In this document: positions 12,701 through 23,802 of the stretch, piece by piece
How the letters are laid out: each line of letters opens with the position of its first letter
Position numbering within the stretch: position 1 is the first letter of the stretch
Assembly: GCF_025780075.1 (NCBI RefSeq)
Contig: NZ_JAOXHM010000004.1
Span: 62,001 to 126,000 of the forward strand
Reading direction: 5' to 3'
Length of the DNA: 64,000 bases
From: Ureaplasma sp. ES3154-GEN
GTDB taxonomy: Bacteria > Bacillota_I > Bacilli_A > Mycoplasmatales > Mycoplasmoidaceae
Made by a program: the position numbers and the translations under genes
Notes under the pieces: model-generated
Told to the model about the DNA's origin: nothing
The model's input: the letters and a program-made list of their open reading frames with translations, nothing else
The model's database searches: none

Positions 12701-14151
12701 AAATTGTTGTTCCTGTCAGTTATGATTACTTACTAAATCACAATCATTTAGAAAATTTAAATTTCTATTTTTACCAATTATTTACAACCCAAGCAGTACA
12801 GGAGCACGTATATAATCAAATGCGTGACCAGTTTAATTTTATAGTTGATTTCAATCCATCAACAAAAGAGTTAACATTTAAAATTAAAGCAAAAAATAAT
12901 GATTACCAATTCACAAGCCTGGTGTATGAACATACAACTAGTTCTCAGCGTTCAGTTTTAGTTAGTCCTACAATTTTTGGAATTATGCACACTAATGAAA
13001 CATTAAAATTATTATATAACGAAGAAAAATTAGATCAGCTTACACAAATTCAACCTGATTTATCAGTGTATAATATTGATTTGCCTCTACAACCTTACCA
13101 TGATTTCCGTGAAACGCCATTTATTAAGCGTCCTGATTTACCGCTTAAGTCTGCTAAACGTCTTTTTAAAGAGGATCAAACTAATGCCATAGTAAATGCA
13201 CGTAAACGAGCGTTTAAAGCAACAATTGGAACATGAAATTTATTAGGAAAAGTTAAACCAGAAGATCCAAATGATAATCGTTATTGGGTTACGACTAATG
13301 ACCATGTTGGTGGTAATGCTCATAATCGTGATATTACTAGAATGGGTTTAATTGGAGAAATTATGGTTCCTAAAATCATCGACAAAGACCCAAACAATCC
13401 CCACCCAACCTCTCCACACCGAGCAGAAGATGATTTTTACAAATGAGCATACGCTGATTTTAATTTAGTTTACAATGAAGTGTATAATTATTCTCGTATG
13501 AACCAAATCGTTGATAATGAAGGTAATGAAATTCACACTTCACACGCCAATTTTGATATGACAATTGGAACTATTGATTTAAGTGATCTTTTAAGACGTT
13601 ATGGTGATGGTAATACAGAATGGTATCGTAATTTATCAGAACCACACAAACAAGTTGTTCAATTCTTTTTGGAATGAAAGAATTTGCCTTTTACTAAGTT
13701 ATCACCAGATGCAAAACTGCTTGCAGACAACTCAGCGCTAAATTGATATATTGCATCATTCCCTGCTGATTTAACAGATAACCAAGATAGTGTCTCTGGT
13801 TCACGTTATCGTGAGTACTTATTAATGTATAGTTCAGTGTTTATGAATGCGGGAGGATATTTACCTCAATATCTTACAACTAAAGTTGCATTCGATCGTT
13901 ATGCAACAGACCTAGCCGGTGGCGCATCTGGAACAATGATTTACGATTATCTAGGAAATGCTATTGGTTTAGTTACTGAAGGTCATACGACTGAATACGG
14001 TCCCATTTCCTTCCACTTATTCGACGGACAGGTTCGTTCCATTTATGGCTCAAAAGAGGACAAGAAAAATCCCGAAAGCTTCTATTGACGAATTAAGCGC
14101 AACGCTTTTTTAAATCCTGAAAATTACACAGATGTGTTTAATGATGAATAA
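9772..14151 (+). CDS. Second giant lipoprotein with DUF31 (MIP-like) serine protease
   Basis: A 1459-residue paralogue of the preceding gene, with TGA read as Trp. The signal peptide ends in SAAC and is followed by a Pro/Glu/Asn-rich stalk (about 45-150) containing a 90-bp direct repeat. Two or three fibronectin-like modules follow (about 155-460). The middle region is colinear with the first protein (VSVPFDELWKF against VYVPFEKLWKF). The C-terminal protease domain has candidate triad residues H1178 (TNDHV), D1262 (DMTIG) and S1386 (GGASGT), so it looks active. AAGGAT overlaps the upstream stop codon and serves the ATG. It ends at a bidirectional terminator facing the M26-like gene. Immunoglobulin cleavage is inferred from MIP homologues. 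Confidence 0.88.
10051..10200 (+). repeat. 90-bp direct repeat in the lipoprotein stalk
   Basis: The segment starting at 10051 recurs at 10141 with almost the same sequence for about 50 bases (encoding VTSPENNSVAKPEE twice). The period is 90 bp, a multiple of three, so copy number could change without shifting the frame. Confidence 0.8.
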
Positions 14152-14156
14152 TAAAA

Positions 14157-14192
14157 TAAAAAAGAATCTTTGTTAAAAAGATTCTTTTTTAT
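14157..14192. terminator. Bidirectional terminator between convergent protease genes
   Basis: The arms AAAGAATCTT and AAGATTCTTT around a short loop are flanked by A-runs on the left and T-runs on the right, so the hairpin can stop transcription from both sides. Confidence 0.85.
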
Positions 14193-14203
14193 TCATATTT
14201 TAA

Positions 14204-17200
14204 CTATTCATTAAAAATTGATGTACGGAAATTATTAGTTATTTCATTAAATTTCTTGATAATTAATTCTTTAACTTTTTGTCTTTCGAATGCTCATCCA
14301 TTTAAACGCATGGTTTCTAGATCCTTATTAATGGCAATTTGCAGTAACGCTTTGATATCAGCACCATTGGTTAAGTTATAGTTTTGATTATTATAGTGAA
14401 TACTAATTGGTTTAATTTGGTCTTTTTTATTTAAACGCTGTGCAAACATTGCTTTACGGAAAGCTTTGTAATTTTCATATTCACCATTAAAGATTTTCTT
14501 TAGAACGACATCATCGGATAAGATTTCGCCGTTTGCCAGTTGTGAGCTTAAGGCATCAGTTGTGTAGTTTACAAAACCACGATCTCAGCCATAGTTTGCT
14601 AGTAATTCGAAAGCGTTTCGACGGAATATTAACCCTCCGGATACACCTGTATCATTAGTATAGGCCGCATAAATAGGATAATACAAAGAAACATAATAAT
14701 AGTTTTCATTATTGTTTCGATCAAATAAATTTTTGTGGGTATAAAGATTACTTTTAGAGATAATATTTTGGTCAATTAAATCATCTATTGTACGCAAGTT
14801 CATATTTGCAATTTCAGCGGCAGTTAAACTAGTTTTTAAATCCATCGCGTGTAAATAACCCTTGGCTACATCATCATTTTTATAGAAATAATAGTGGGTT
14901 TTAATACTGTCGTCATCTTTTTGTAAACTTAATTTCTCAAATAAACGCGCTTTATCATCATTTGATAAATTTAACAAGATTTCTGCCTCAATGCCATCAA
15001 TTAAATATGTTGTATCAAACAGACCTTTTAAATAACTTTGAAAATCGTTTTTATTAGTAAATCTATCAATGCTATTATTTGTTGTTACTTGTCCATAAAG
15101 GTTTTTAACGAAATTAAAACCATAGAAATACGCATTATTACTTGATGCTGATTCAAAGAAACCTAAAGCAAAGGCTTCTGGACCGTGTCCAGGGCGATAA
15201 TTATGATCTTGTAATCATGTTTTTCTATCATATGCGTGGGTTAATTCGTGAGTTAATGTAACTGCACCTTCATCCCCCAAAACATCAACGCTATCAAAGA
15301 AAATCATTTTTGTGTTTTGGTTTGCATATGCTGAATCTTTCCGTGGTGACTGTGAGTAATAGCGTCCAATGGGTCCGAAGAATTGATTAATAACTGTGTA
15401 TTTTGGATCAAATTCTGTTGCTCAACGTCTTTTAACATCACTACCTTGGTGTTCAGGTTGTCCCTCAGGAGTATTGGACAAAATATAATAACCGTCAAAA
15501 ATTTCGGTAATTGTTGATTTTAATTCATTTTTTCCTGCTTCATTTGAAATACTGTATAGTAACTCTTGGAATTTTCTAAAACCAACGGCACTATCAGCTA
15601 TTTTTTGGTTAGTTGTAGCTAAGGCGCGAGCATATGCATCATCTGTTAGGGTTTCATCAATACTTCGACCATATCCTCCAAAGTAAATAGTTGCAATTGT
15701 GGAGATGATATACATATTATTTTGTTGTAAATTCAACAAAGGTAAAATGTAATTCTTCATTGTTTTTTTTACTTTTAAACGGTTATATACATTAACATCA
15801 ATTTCAGGAAATTTAGACGATTTTTCTTCGTGCACAAATGCTTTGGTATTATGTTTGAATCAATCATTCATATCCTGGTTGTTATTAAATAATTGATTAT
15901 TGAATTCAAGAAACTCAAATAACGACTTATTAGTTAGTTTTTTAAAGATTTTTTCAAATGTATTATAGTTATTACGAATTAATAAATCTTCAAATTGTAG
16001 ACTACCGATTTCCTTTAATAAATCTAAATTTTTAATTTGACCATTATAGAAATTAGGCTGGAACATCATAATGTTTAAAATATTAATATTATTAAAATTA
16101 ATTTTAAACAGACGTTCTAAATAAGTTAACCCCAACATAATTTGTTTTTTATTACTTAAAATTTCATTTTTTAACATACTAGTGAAGTTTGTTTGCTCAA
16201 GGTTTCCGATCTTATAATTAGCTACAATGCTTTTTAAATAAGATTTAATATTGTTTTTAACCGAATTAAATGCATCTTGCAAATATAATGATCTATAGTC
16301 TTCCCCATTTTTATTTGGATAGTATTTTGCGTTATATGCATCAAAACCAATCATTGTTTTGAAGTCATTAGAATCCAATTGTAGAGTCGCAAATTCCTGC
16401 GCTAAATTATCGATAAAATTATCGTTAGCAACAAGGAATTGATACGGAGTAAACAATAGATTATCACTTAAGACATACTGATAAATGTTTGTATCTTCAA
16501 ATTTAGTTGGTGTTTCTAAATTAAACGTTTCTGTACTGTTATCTTTGAAACGAACTAAAATCTTGTTGATTTCGTTTTTATCATAAAGATTAGTTATCAC
16601 ATCATTATCATGTAATGTTAAAATACTAACAATTTCTTTACTAAATAAACTTGATGATGTACTAATTTTATTACCATACTTAACAATTGTATTACGGTCA
16701 TAAAAAGGTAATAGTTTTTGTGTATTATAGTACGCCGTGATTCTTGTTTCATCATAGTCATTAACAGTTTTGAAATCAACTACAGCAAAACTATTTTTTA
16801 AAAGGGGACTACTATCAATTCCTCATTCTTTTAATTTTGCTTGCGCATCTGCATCTGTCAAGTTGTTTTGATTTGTCACATCACTAATTTTGTAAATTGA
16901 ATTTGTGTTGTTCATACTAGAACTGATTTTAAAATCATTAGTGTTAAAACCGTTATTAATTTTAGTGACTAAATTCTCAATGGTTCCAAATGAAGCACTA
17001 CCAATAATATTGGCAAGTTCTGGTTTATTACCTGTTTTTTGGTTATTAAAAGTATAAGTACCTTCAAGATAGTTTTTATCAAATGTTAAAGGGATTGTAG
17101 TATTATAGCCTGTAGCTTTTGAAGCAAGCAATCCATAGGGTTGCGTATTACTTGATTGGTCATTAATTGCTAAATTAATCTTAAAGACGTTTTTAGTTGC

Positions 17201-20200
17201 ATTGAGTCCGCGAATAGAGCCGAAAATTCCACCAACATCGACTGTATCAATACCGTTTCGAGTATATGAAAGATTTGCATCAATATAAAGTTTGTTAACG
17301 ATACTATTAAGGACAGTTGATGCCAACACACCTCCAGTTTTATTAACTTGGACATCACTGTTTAAGATTTTAAAATTAGATAGTGTTGCATTTTCGATAC
17401 TCTTAAACAATGGTTTTTGTAAACCTGAAATACTGAAGTTTTGTCCATCAATACTTTGTAATTTTCCTTTAAATAAGTTAGTTACATATGCATCCGCACT
17501 GATTGGTTCTGCATGCAAATCAGCACCAATATAGAATATTTGGTTTTCAGTTGCGTTATTCATAGCATTAACTAGGGTTTTAAAATCAGTATAAACATTT
17601 TCTGCGCTTGCAATTTTATCAACTATAAAAGTAAAACTATTAATTGGATCATTTTCTTGGTTAAAGTAAGTTAATTGAGGCTGATCAACTACAACATTAA
17701 ATTTATTATTTAGATCCTCAATCCGACTGACAGGGAAGAAAATTTCATCATTTTCATTTGTAATTTTTACCAAATAATTTGTAGGACTATTAATACCAGA
17801 TGTTAGTCCAGTAATTATATTTAACTCGCCATTATCAGTAATGTGATAAAGTTCAACTTTGGAAATATTTTTAAAATCAATTACTTGTTTTTCAAATTGT
17901 CCATCAAGATTTTCCATTGCATCCTGTAGAGAAAAAACAACTGCATCAATTTCTTCTTGTGTTGAATTCTCATTATTAAAGATTGCTTGGGCATTTGTTA
18001 ATTGTGTATCAAAATGCGTTTTTTCTGTCTCGTTATCTTCGTAAATGTATGTAGCTGACGCCTTCTTTTCGTTCGCTAATTTAATAGTTGCTGTTAGTTG
18101 TTTCTTGTCTGGTTTGGCTTCTATTTTTTCTTCAAAAGTGGCAGTTAATTTAATGACTGAATAATTGGCTCCAGTTGGTATAAACACGACTAAATTGCCG
18201 TCCGCTGAAGCAGCAAGTCCTTTATCTACTTGATTTTCAAAAATCGTTTTGATTTGTTGTCCTTCGGGAGCGATAATCTTAATTAGAACAGGGTGATTAA
18301 TTTTTGTGGTTAAAAAACCATTTCCTACCTCTAGTGAATTAGGTTGCAATTGGTTGTCTACGGAACTAAAATCGACAAATGCAGATGTATTGGATGTATC
18401 ATCTTGAAATTCAATACTTAAATTGCTATTTTTAGTAGGAATAAATTCAAAAAAACCTTTGCTCAAATCATAACTACTAGTTTGATCCTCATTATCTACA
18501 AGGAGTTTAAAAGGTCGTTTATTCAATGGAGTATCAATAAATACTTTAATTGGTTTGTTTTCTAAGAGATGGTCAATTTGAACTTGATCAGAAACTACTA
18601 AATTAGGACCCAATGTTAATGAATAATACTGTTTAGTTGGTGTTGCATCTTTAAAAATAACACTCACATTCATATCATTGTGCATATTTAAAACAATTGT
18701 ATTGTTGTTAACACGGCGTTTAGCATTTGAACCATTAACGTTTAATTGATCTATTTTTTTGTTTTCAGGGACATTAATATTAACAGTAATTGTTTCTCCA
18801 AAAGGAATTGCATTTAAATCTAAATTAGTATTAGAAACGCTTAAATTATCTCCCAATGTCAAAGTGTACTTGTTAATTTCATAACTTGCGATAATGTTGT
18901 AATTGTCTGTTGTGGGGACAAATGTGAAACTACTATTTGTCACATTGTCTTTACTCTCCACACCATTTACCATTAATGAAACTAATTTATGATTTGCGGG
19001 AATATTTAAGTTTAATGTTACACTTGTGTTTTGGTCAACAACTTTATCTGCTTCATAGAAGCCAGTCAGTGTTAAGGAACTTGTTAGAGCAGGTGCTGGT
19101 GGTTCAACTTCATTGTTTGGTTGTTCTTCTAAGAATTGGGAATAGTCAATAACCAGAGTATATGTTGTTGATTGTTGGTGATCCTTGGTGAATTGGTAAG
19201 AAACAACAATTTGTTTATTTGGCTGTGTTTCTTTTTGCGCACTTAAAAAGACTAATGCAACACCATCATTTGTTGCTTGTTGGTTTGTTAAAACAAAATT
19301 GTTTGCGTTTGATACATCAGCGTTTGCAAAAGTAGTTTGATGAGCATTTTTATATTGCACATTTGTTTGATTTTGATATTTGCTAAAATCGAATGCAACC
19401 GGTGTTTCGGGGTGTGTAGGTTCTGGATTTGTGTTTGGTTTTGTGGGTTCAGTTGGTTTTGGTTGAACAGGTTCTGAATGATTAGTTTCTGTTTGATTGT
19501 CTTCTGGTTCAAAATCAGTTTTAGGGAAAGTATATTTGAATTCTGGGGATGCAACACCGTTTTTGTTTAATTGGTAAATTAGCTCTAAACCTTCATTAGT
19601 TTTAGTTAAGCGTATAAGTGTTCATGTCAAATTAACATCATTGCTTGCAAAACTAAACATTGATGAATCAAGGTTATTAACATCTAAAGAACTAAATTTA
19701 ATATGGTCAATATCTGGGTAAGATAAAGTACTTGCTTGATTATATGTGTTTCATTCATCAACACTTGGTGTTGTCGTTTCAGTAACATTTTCGTCTGTTT
19801 GTTGTTCTGGTTCTTTAGGCAGAATTGGTGTTTCTGGTTTTATAGGTGCAATTGTTTCTTTTTTTGTTTCTAATTGCACAAAAATAGTAGTATTATCAGT
19901 AATACGGTATTTAAAATGATCCTTATCGATGATGTCTTTCATTTCTTGGTTGTTGATTTTTAATGAAACAATATCCTCGTTGTCCTTTTTGTTAATATTT
20001 AAATTTAATTCTGTATTATAAGGAATTGCATTTAAATTAATACTATCTTGTACACTCAAATTTTTACCTAGTGATAATTGATATGTTTCATCAACATAAG
20101 TGGCTTTGATTTTTTTATCTCCGTCTGCTTTTAGTTGAAAACGATTATTAATAAGATTAATTGGTGTTTCTACACCATTAATGGTTAATTTACTCAATTT

Positions 20201-20425
20201 TTTATGTGCTGGAATGTTCAAAATTAATTCCTGTTCAGTGTTTTGGTCAACTTTGACTAAACCTGTCTGTCCATCACTGTTAACTACACCAATTAGTTCG
20301 AAATCAAAGCTTTTATTCTTTTGACTTTGATGTACCGCAAGTCCGATTGCGATTCCTGCACCAGCAAGAATAACACCTACTGACAACGGAATAATAATTG
20401 ATTTTTTCTTTTTACTTAAACCCAT
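14204..20425 (-). CDS. M26-like (IgA1 protease/Zmp type) zinc metallopeptidase
   Basis: A 2073-residue protein in one frame once TGA is Trp. Residues 1-35 hold a Lys-rich start and one hydrophobic segment without lipobox, suggesting a membrane anchor with the rest outside. Repeated beta modules (LNIPA..KL..L.INGVE; LSLGKNLSV...LNAIP) occur near 37-160 and 430-680. A FIVAR-like segment lies near 771-845. A region near 938-1087 resembles the M26 N-terminal domain of streptococcal IgA1 protease (IGADLHAEP, FKGKLQSIDG, KPLFKSIENATL). The catalytic half has GGYGRS near 1582, zinc site H1726-E-L-T-H1730 and likely third ligand E1750 in GPEAFALGFF. This order matches M26 peptidases, which cleave IgA1 or other host glycoproteins. 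Target here unknown. Confidence 0.85.
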
Positions 20426-20579
20426 TTTTGTTCCCTTTTTCTATATTTTAATTAAGATAGATTAATTTTACCATATTCATAAAAAAACAATGGGACAGTT
20501 ATATAAAAGCAATTTTATAATAATTTAATAATTAAATGTTTTTAATTGTTAACAAATTGTATCAATAAAAAATATCAGG

Positions 20580-20599
20580 GTTAAGTAAAAAAACTTAAC
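20580..20599. promoter_or_regulatory. Inverted repeat over the rpsP -35 region
   Basis: GTTAAGT and ACTTAAC face each other across six A residues. The right arm overlaps the -35 hexamer of the rpsP promoter, so it could be an operator or simply a chance palindrome. Confidence 0.35.
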
Positions 20600-20624
20600 A
20601 CCTTTATAAAAAATAGTTTATAAT
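20595..20624 (+). promoter_or_regulatory. Promoter of rpsP-trmD-rplS
   Basis: TTAACA (20595-20600) and TATAAT (20619-20624) are separated by 18 bases, a good match to the vegetative consensus. They lie 37 bases before the rpsP start codon. Confidence 0.6.
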
Positions 20625-20660
20625 TATTCAAGTCTTTTAAAAAACAAAGAGGTGAATACA

Positions 20661-20963
20661 TTGGTAAAAATTAGATTAACAAGAATGGGGACTCACAAGA
20701 ATCCTTTCTTTAGAATTGTTGTAATGGACGCAAAAGCAAAAGCAAATGGTGCATACATTGAAAACTTAGGACATTACAATCCTTTAACAGGTGCTGTTAC
20801 TTTGAAAAACGACCGTGTTTTAGTACATTTAAACAACGGTGCTCAACCTTCTGAAACAGTTAAACAAATTCTTTCTGCACAAGGTGTTTGAAAAGAATTT
20901 ATTGCTGCTAAGGATGCAAATAAAAAACGTAAAGCAGCTTTAAAAAAACAAAATAACGCTTAG
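20661..20963 (+). CDS. rpsP: 30S ribosomal protein S16
   Basis: A 100-residue protein with the S16 opening [22 protein letters not shown] and [10 protein letters not shown] chose the TTG at 20661, which yields the standard MVKIRL start, because AGAGGTG lies 6 bases upstream. A GTG at 20652 is part of that ribosome binding site. One TGA (20889) is Trp. It heads an operon with trmD (3-base gap) and rplS. The rimM gene that usually lies between rpsP and trmD in other bacteria is absent. Confidence 0.96.
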
Positions 20964-20966
20964 TTT

Positions 20967-21653
20967 ATGAAAATTAGTATCTTAACCTTGTTTCCTGGGT
21001 TGTATGATAATTGACTTGAACACTCGATTATCAAACGCGCCCGACTTAACAACAAGGTTGATGTGCAGATTGTAGATATGCGTGATTATGCAACCAACAA
21101 GCACAGACGAGTTGATGATTATCCATATGGTGGCGGACCAGGAATGGTAATTGCCATTGATGTCGTTGTGAATTGTCTAAACGCAATTAAAACACCTGAT
21201 AGTTATGTCATTTACACATCACCACGTGGAAAACGTTATGAACAACCACAAGCCTTGTGGTATGCTCAAAATATTAAGCATTTAATTATTATTACTGGTC
21301 ATTATGAAGGTATTGATGAACGAATTAAATATTATGTTGATGCTTATTTAAGTATTGGTGATTTTGTTTTAACAGGCGGTGAACTTGTCAGTATGATGGT
21401 TGCTGATAGTATTATTCGTTTATTGGATGGAGTAATTAACCAGGAGAGTTTGGTTGATGAATCTTTTAATAATAATTTATTAGACTATCCAGTTTATACT
21501 AAGCCATTAGTATTTGATGGTCATAGTGTTCCACAAATCTTATTGAGTGGACACCATGCTGAAATTAATAAATATCGCAAACAAGCACAAGAAAACTTAA
21601 CAAAAACTTATCGTAATGATTTATATCAAAAATATTTAGAAAACAAAAAGTAG
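20967..21653 (+). CDS. trmD: tRNA (guanine37-N1)-methyltransferase
   Basis: A 228-residue SPOUT-class enzyme that methylates G37 of tRNAs reading CNN codons and so prevents +1 frameshifting. Recognisable parts are ISILTLFPGLYDN at the start and DYPYGGGPGMV near 47-57. The knot region follows with LIIITGHYEGIDERI and YLSIGDFVLTGGEL, which bind S-adenosylmethionine. One TGA near residue 16 is Trp. The ATG starts 3 bases after the rpsP stop, and rplS follows after 9 bases. Length is slightly short of the usual 240 or so residues, as is common in mollicutes. Confidence 0.96.
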
Positions 21654-21662
21654 GTGGAAAAT

Positions 21663-22031
21663 ATGAGTATTTTCAAAATTAATAAAGGTGCAATTCTTTC
21701 ATCTGTAAATGAATCAAGTATGAAAAAAGATGTACCAAACTTCTCTAGTGGGGATACAATCGTGATCCATAACCGAATCGTTGAAGGTAAGAAAACACGG
21801 ATCCAAAAATTTGAAGGTGTTGTTCTACGTCGTCGTGGTTCACAAGCCAATGAAACAGTTATTATTCGTAAAGAAACGGATGGAGTTGGAGTTGAACAAA
21901 ACTTCAACATTCATTCACCATTAGTTGAAAAAATTGAAGTTGTACGTCGTGGTAAAGTACGTCGTGCATACATTTCATATATGCGTTCTCGTTCTGGTAA
22001 ATCAGCACGTATTAAACAATTAAACAAATAA
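21663..22031 (+). CDS. rplS: 50S ribosomal protein L19
   Basis: A 122-residue protein of the bacterial L19 family, which sits at the 30S-50S interface. Family segments FSSGDTIVIHNRIVEGKK, IQKFEGVVLRRRG and SPLVEKIEVVRRGKVRR are all present. AGGTGG 5 bases before the ATG at 21663 fixes the start; a GTG at 21654 lies inside that site. It is the last gene of the rpsP-trmD-rplS operon and contains no TGA codon. Confidence 0.97.
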   Translation: MSIFKINKGAILSSVNESSMKKDVPNFSSGDTIVIHNRIVEGKKTRIQKFEGVVLRRRGSQANETVIIRKETDGVGVEQNFNIHSPLVEKIEVVRRGKVRRAYISYMRSRSGKSARIKQLNK

Positions 22032-22117
22032 TTTTTTATAATTAATAACAGTAATTTGTGCTTTATTTCAACATATTATTGTTATTTTTTTATGTACACT
22101 ATTTCAGGAGGATGATT

Positions 22118-23584
22118 ATGAATGTTCATGATACAGACAAGATAAGTCGAAAAAAACGTAAACGTTGGCGTTTAATACATCAAGATCGTCAGATTAATGA
22201 TTTATTAAAACAAGTTAACCAAGATTATAAAGAACAAGAACATTTAGAGTCGCAAACAGAAACAATTAAATTTAAAGCAGGGATTTTAAAATTTGCGAGT
22301 TTATATACAACCAAGCGACTATGAGTCCGGTATCTAATCATTTTTATCCTTTCACTCTTAACGTCAGTTATGGCTTTGTTCTTAGTACAAAATACGGGAA
22401 TTTATTCACCTGGAATCACAGGTTTATCTCAGGGTTTTGCTCGTTTAATTCAAACAGTTATTTTGTATAATGATTCGACATTAACTAATGCTGCTCAAAT
22501 TTCTTATAATGTTTTATTCTGGTTATTAGTTATTTTAATTAATGTACCTTTATTAATTTTTTCTTACAAAAAATTAGGTAAGCATTTTACGTTAATGACC
22601 TTATTATATTTAGTTGCAACTCAGGTTTTTGGATTATTATTATCCTTCATTCCTGGAACAGACAAAATTATGATTTTCGGGGATAATAAAATTACTTACC
22701 CAGATGCAGATAACTTTTTTACACCACGGATTCTTGCACACAAGATTAATGAAGTTACATTAAACAATGAGCTATTGGAATTGATGCGAATAGAAAATCT
22801 AACAATGGATCAACCATTAAATGATTTATACAGCAAAATCAATCAGATGACTGATTTCAAAACCCAGCAAGAATATACGAATTATTTATATGACGCTGCA
22901 CAGCCGTTATATAATTACCATCCTTTAATTGATAATAAGGTACAGGTACTTCCGTGAACAAACCCTGACCAAGCAACTAAGATTCCATCAATTTTTGTCT
23001 ATGCAATTATTTATGCAATCTTTGACGCAATATTTATTTCATTAGTATATATTGTGGGAGGAACAAGCGGGGGAACAGATATCATAAGTTTCTGGTATTC
23101 AAAGAAGAAAAGTAAACCAATTGGGAATATTTTAACCTACTTTAATGCAATTACGTTATTTATTGGAATTATGTTAGGTTCATATATTCCTGCGGGATTG
23201 GCTGATTCGAAATTCTTTAATTTAGAATTTTTCTTTTCTCCAAATTTTGTTGCTTCCACATTAGTATCAATTATTTTAGGAATTATTGTAAATATTTACT
23301 TCCCAAAAAATAAGTCATTAAAATTGGAAATTTTATCAAAAAATCTTGATAAAATCGTGAATATTTTGCATCTTCATGATTTTAATAATTCCATTACTGT
23401 AACTAATTCTAGTAACTTGATTTCACACAAAACAAACCAAAAACTAGAAATCATTTCTTTATACATTGAATTTCCATCAATTATTCAATTAATTCGACAA
23501 GTAGATACAAACTGCTTGATTGTAATATATCCAATTGTGGACATTGATGGTTCAATGGTGGTTAGAAAATCGGTTATTAATTAA
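22118..23584 (+). CDS. YitT-family membrane protein
   Basis: A 488-residue multi-pass membrane protein. A charged cytoplasmic N-terminus (about 1-65) precedes hydrophobic segments. The YitT signatures are visible: GIYSPGITGLSQGFARL after the first segment and VGGTSGGTDIISFWYSKKK near 312-330. The C-terminal part (about 400-488) matches the DUF2179-type soluble domain that ends YitT proteins. AGGAGG 6 bases upstream marks the ATG at 22118. The protein is longer than Bacillus YitT (about 280 residues) because of an extracellular-looking insertion between segments. The molecular role of YitT proteins is not established. Confidence 0.85.
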
Positions 23585-23633
23585 AAAATAACGCACCATA
23601 TTTATATATATGTTATAATTATATGGTGTAAAT

Positions 23634-23707
23634 GCAGATGTAGTTCAATGGTAGAACGCAACCTTGCCAAGGTCGAGACGCGGGTTCGATTCCCGTCATC
23701 TGCTCCA
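23634..23707 (+). tRNA. tRNA-Gly (GCC)
   Basis: A 74-base cloverleaf with acceptor stem GCAGATG/CATCTGC, TTCGATT T-loop, anticodon GCC in loop CTTGCCAA and an encoded CCA end. A TATAAT box lies shortly upstream. Confidence 0.97.
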
Positions 23708-23716
23708 TTAAATATA

Positions 23717-23741
23717 AACCACTGAACATCAGTGGTTTTTT
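23717..23741 (+). terminator. Terminator of tRNA-Gly
   Basis: CCACTGA and TCAGTGG enclose a 3-base loop and are followed by a T-run, 10 bases after the tRNA. Confidence 0.85.
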
Positions 23742-23761
23742 ATTTCTGTTCAAATGATAAT

Positions 23762-23802
23762 AAAACAAACAAGTGCGCATTAGTTTGCACTTGTTTGTTT
23801 TC
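23762..23802 (-). terminator. Strong hairpin at the 3' end of the membrane protein gene
   Basis: A 15-bp inverted repeat (AAAACAAACAAGTGC and its complement) around a 10-base loop. It holds the stop codon of the minus-strand gene and is T-rich in both directions. Confidence 0.75.

Noticed and set aside
15304-15498. Minus-strand ORF overlapping the catalytic region of the M26-like gene
   Set aside because: Different frame from the zinc-site reading, no ribosome site and no recognisable content.
19288-19557. 89-residue minus-strand ORF inside the M26-like gene
   Set aside because: It is in another frame of the repetitive Pro/Thr/Glu linker, and the main frame continues through it.
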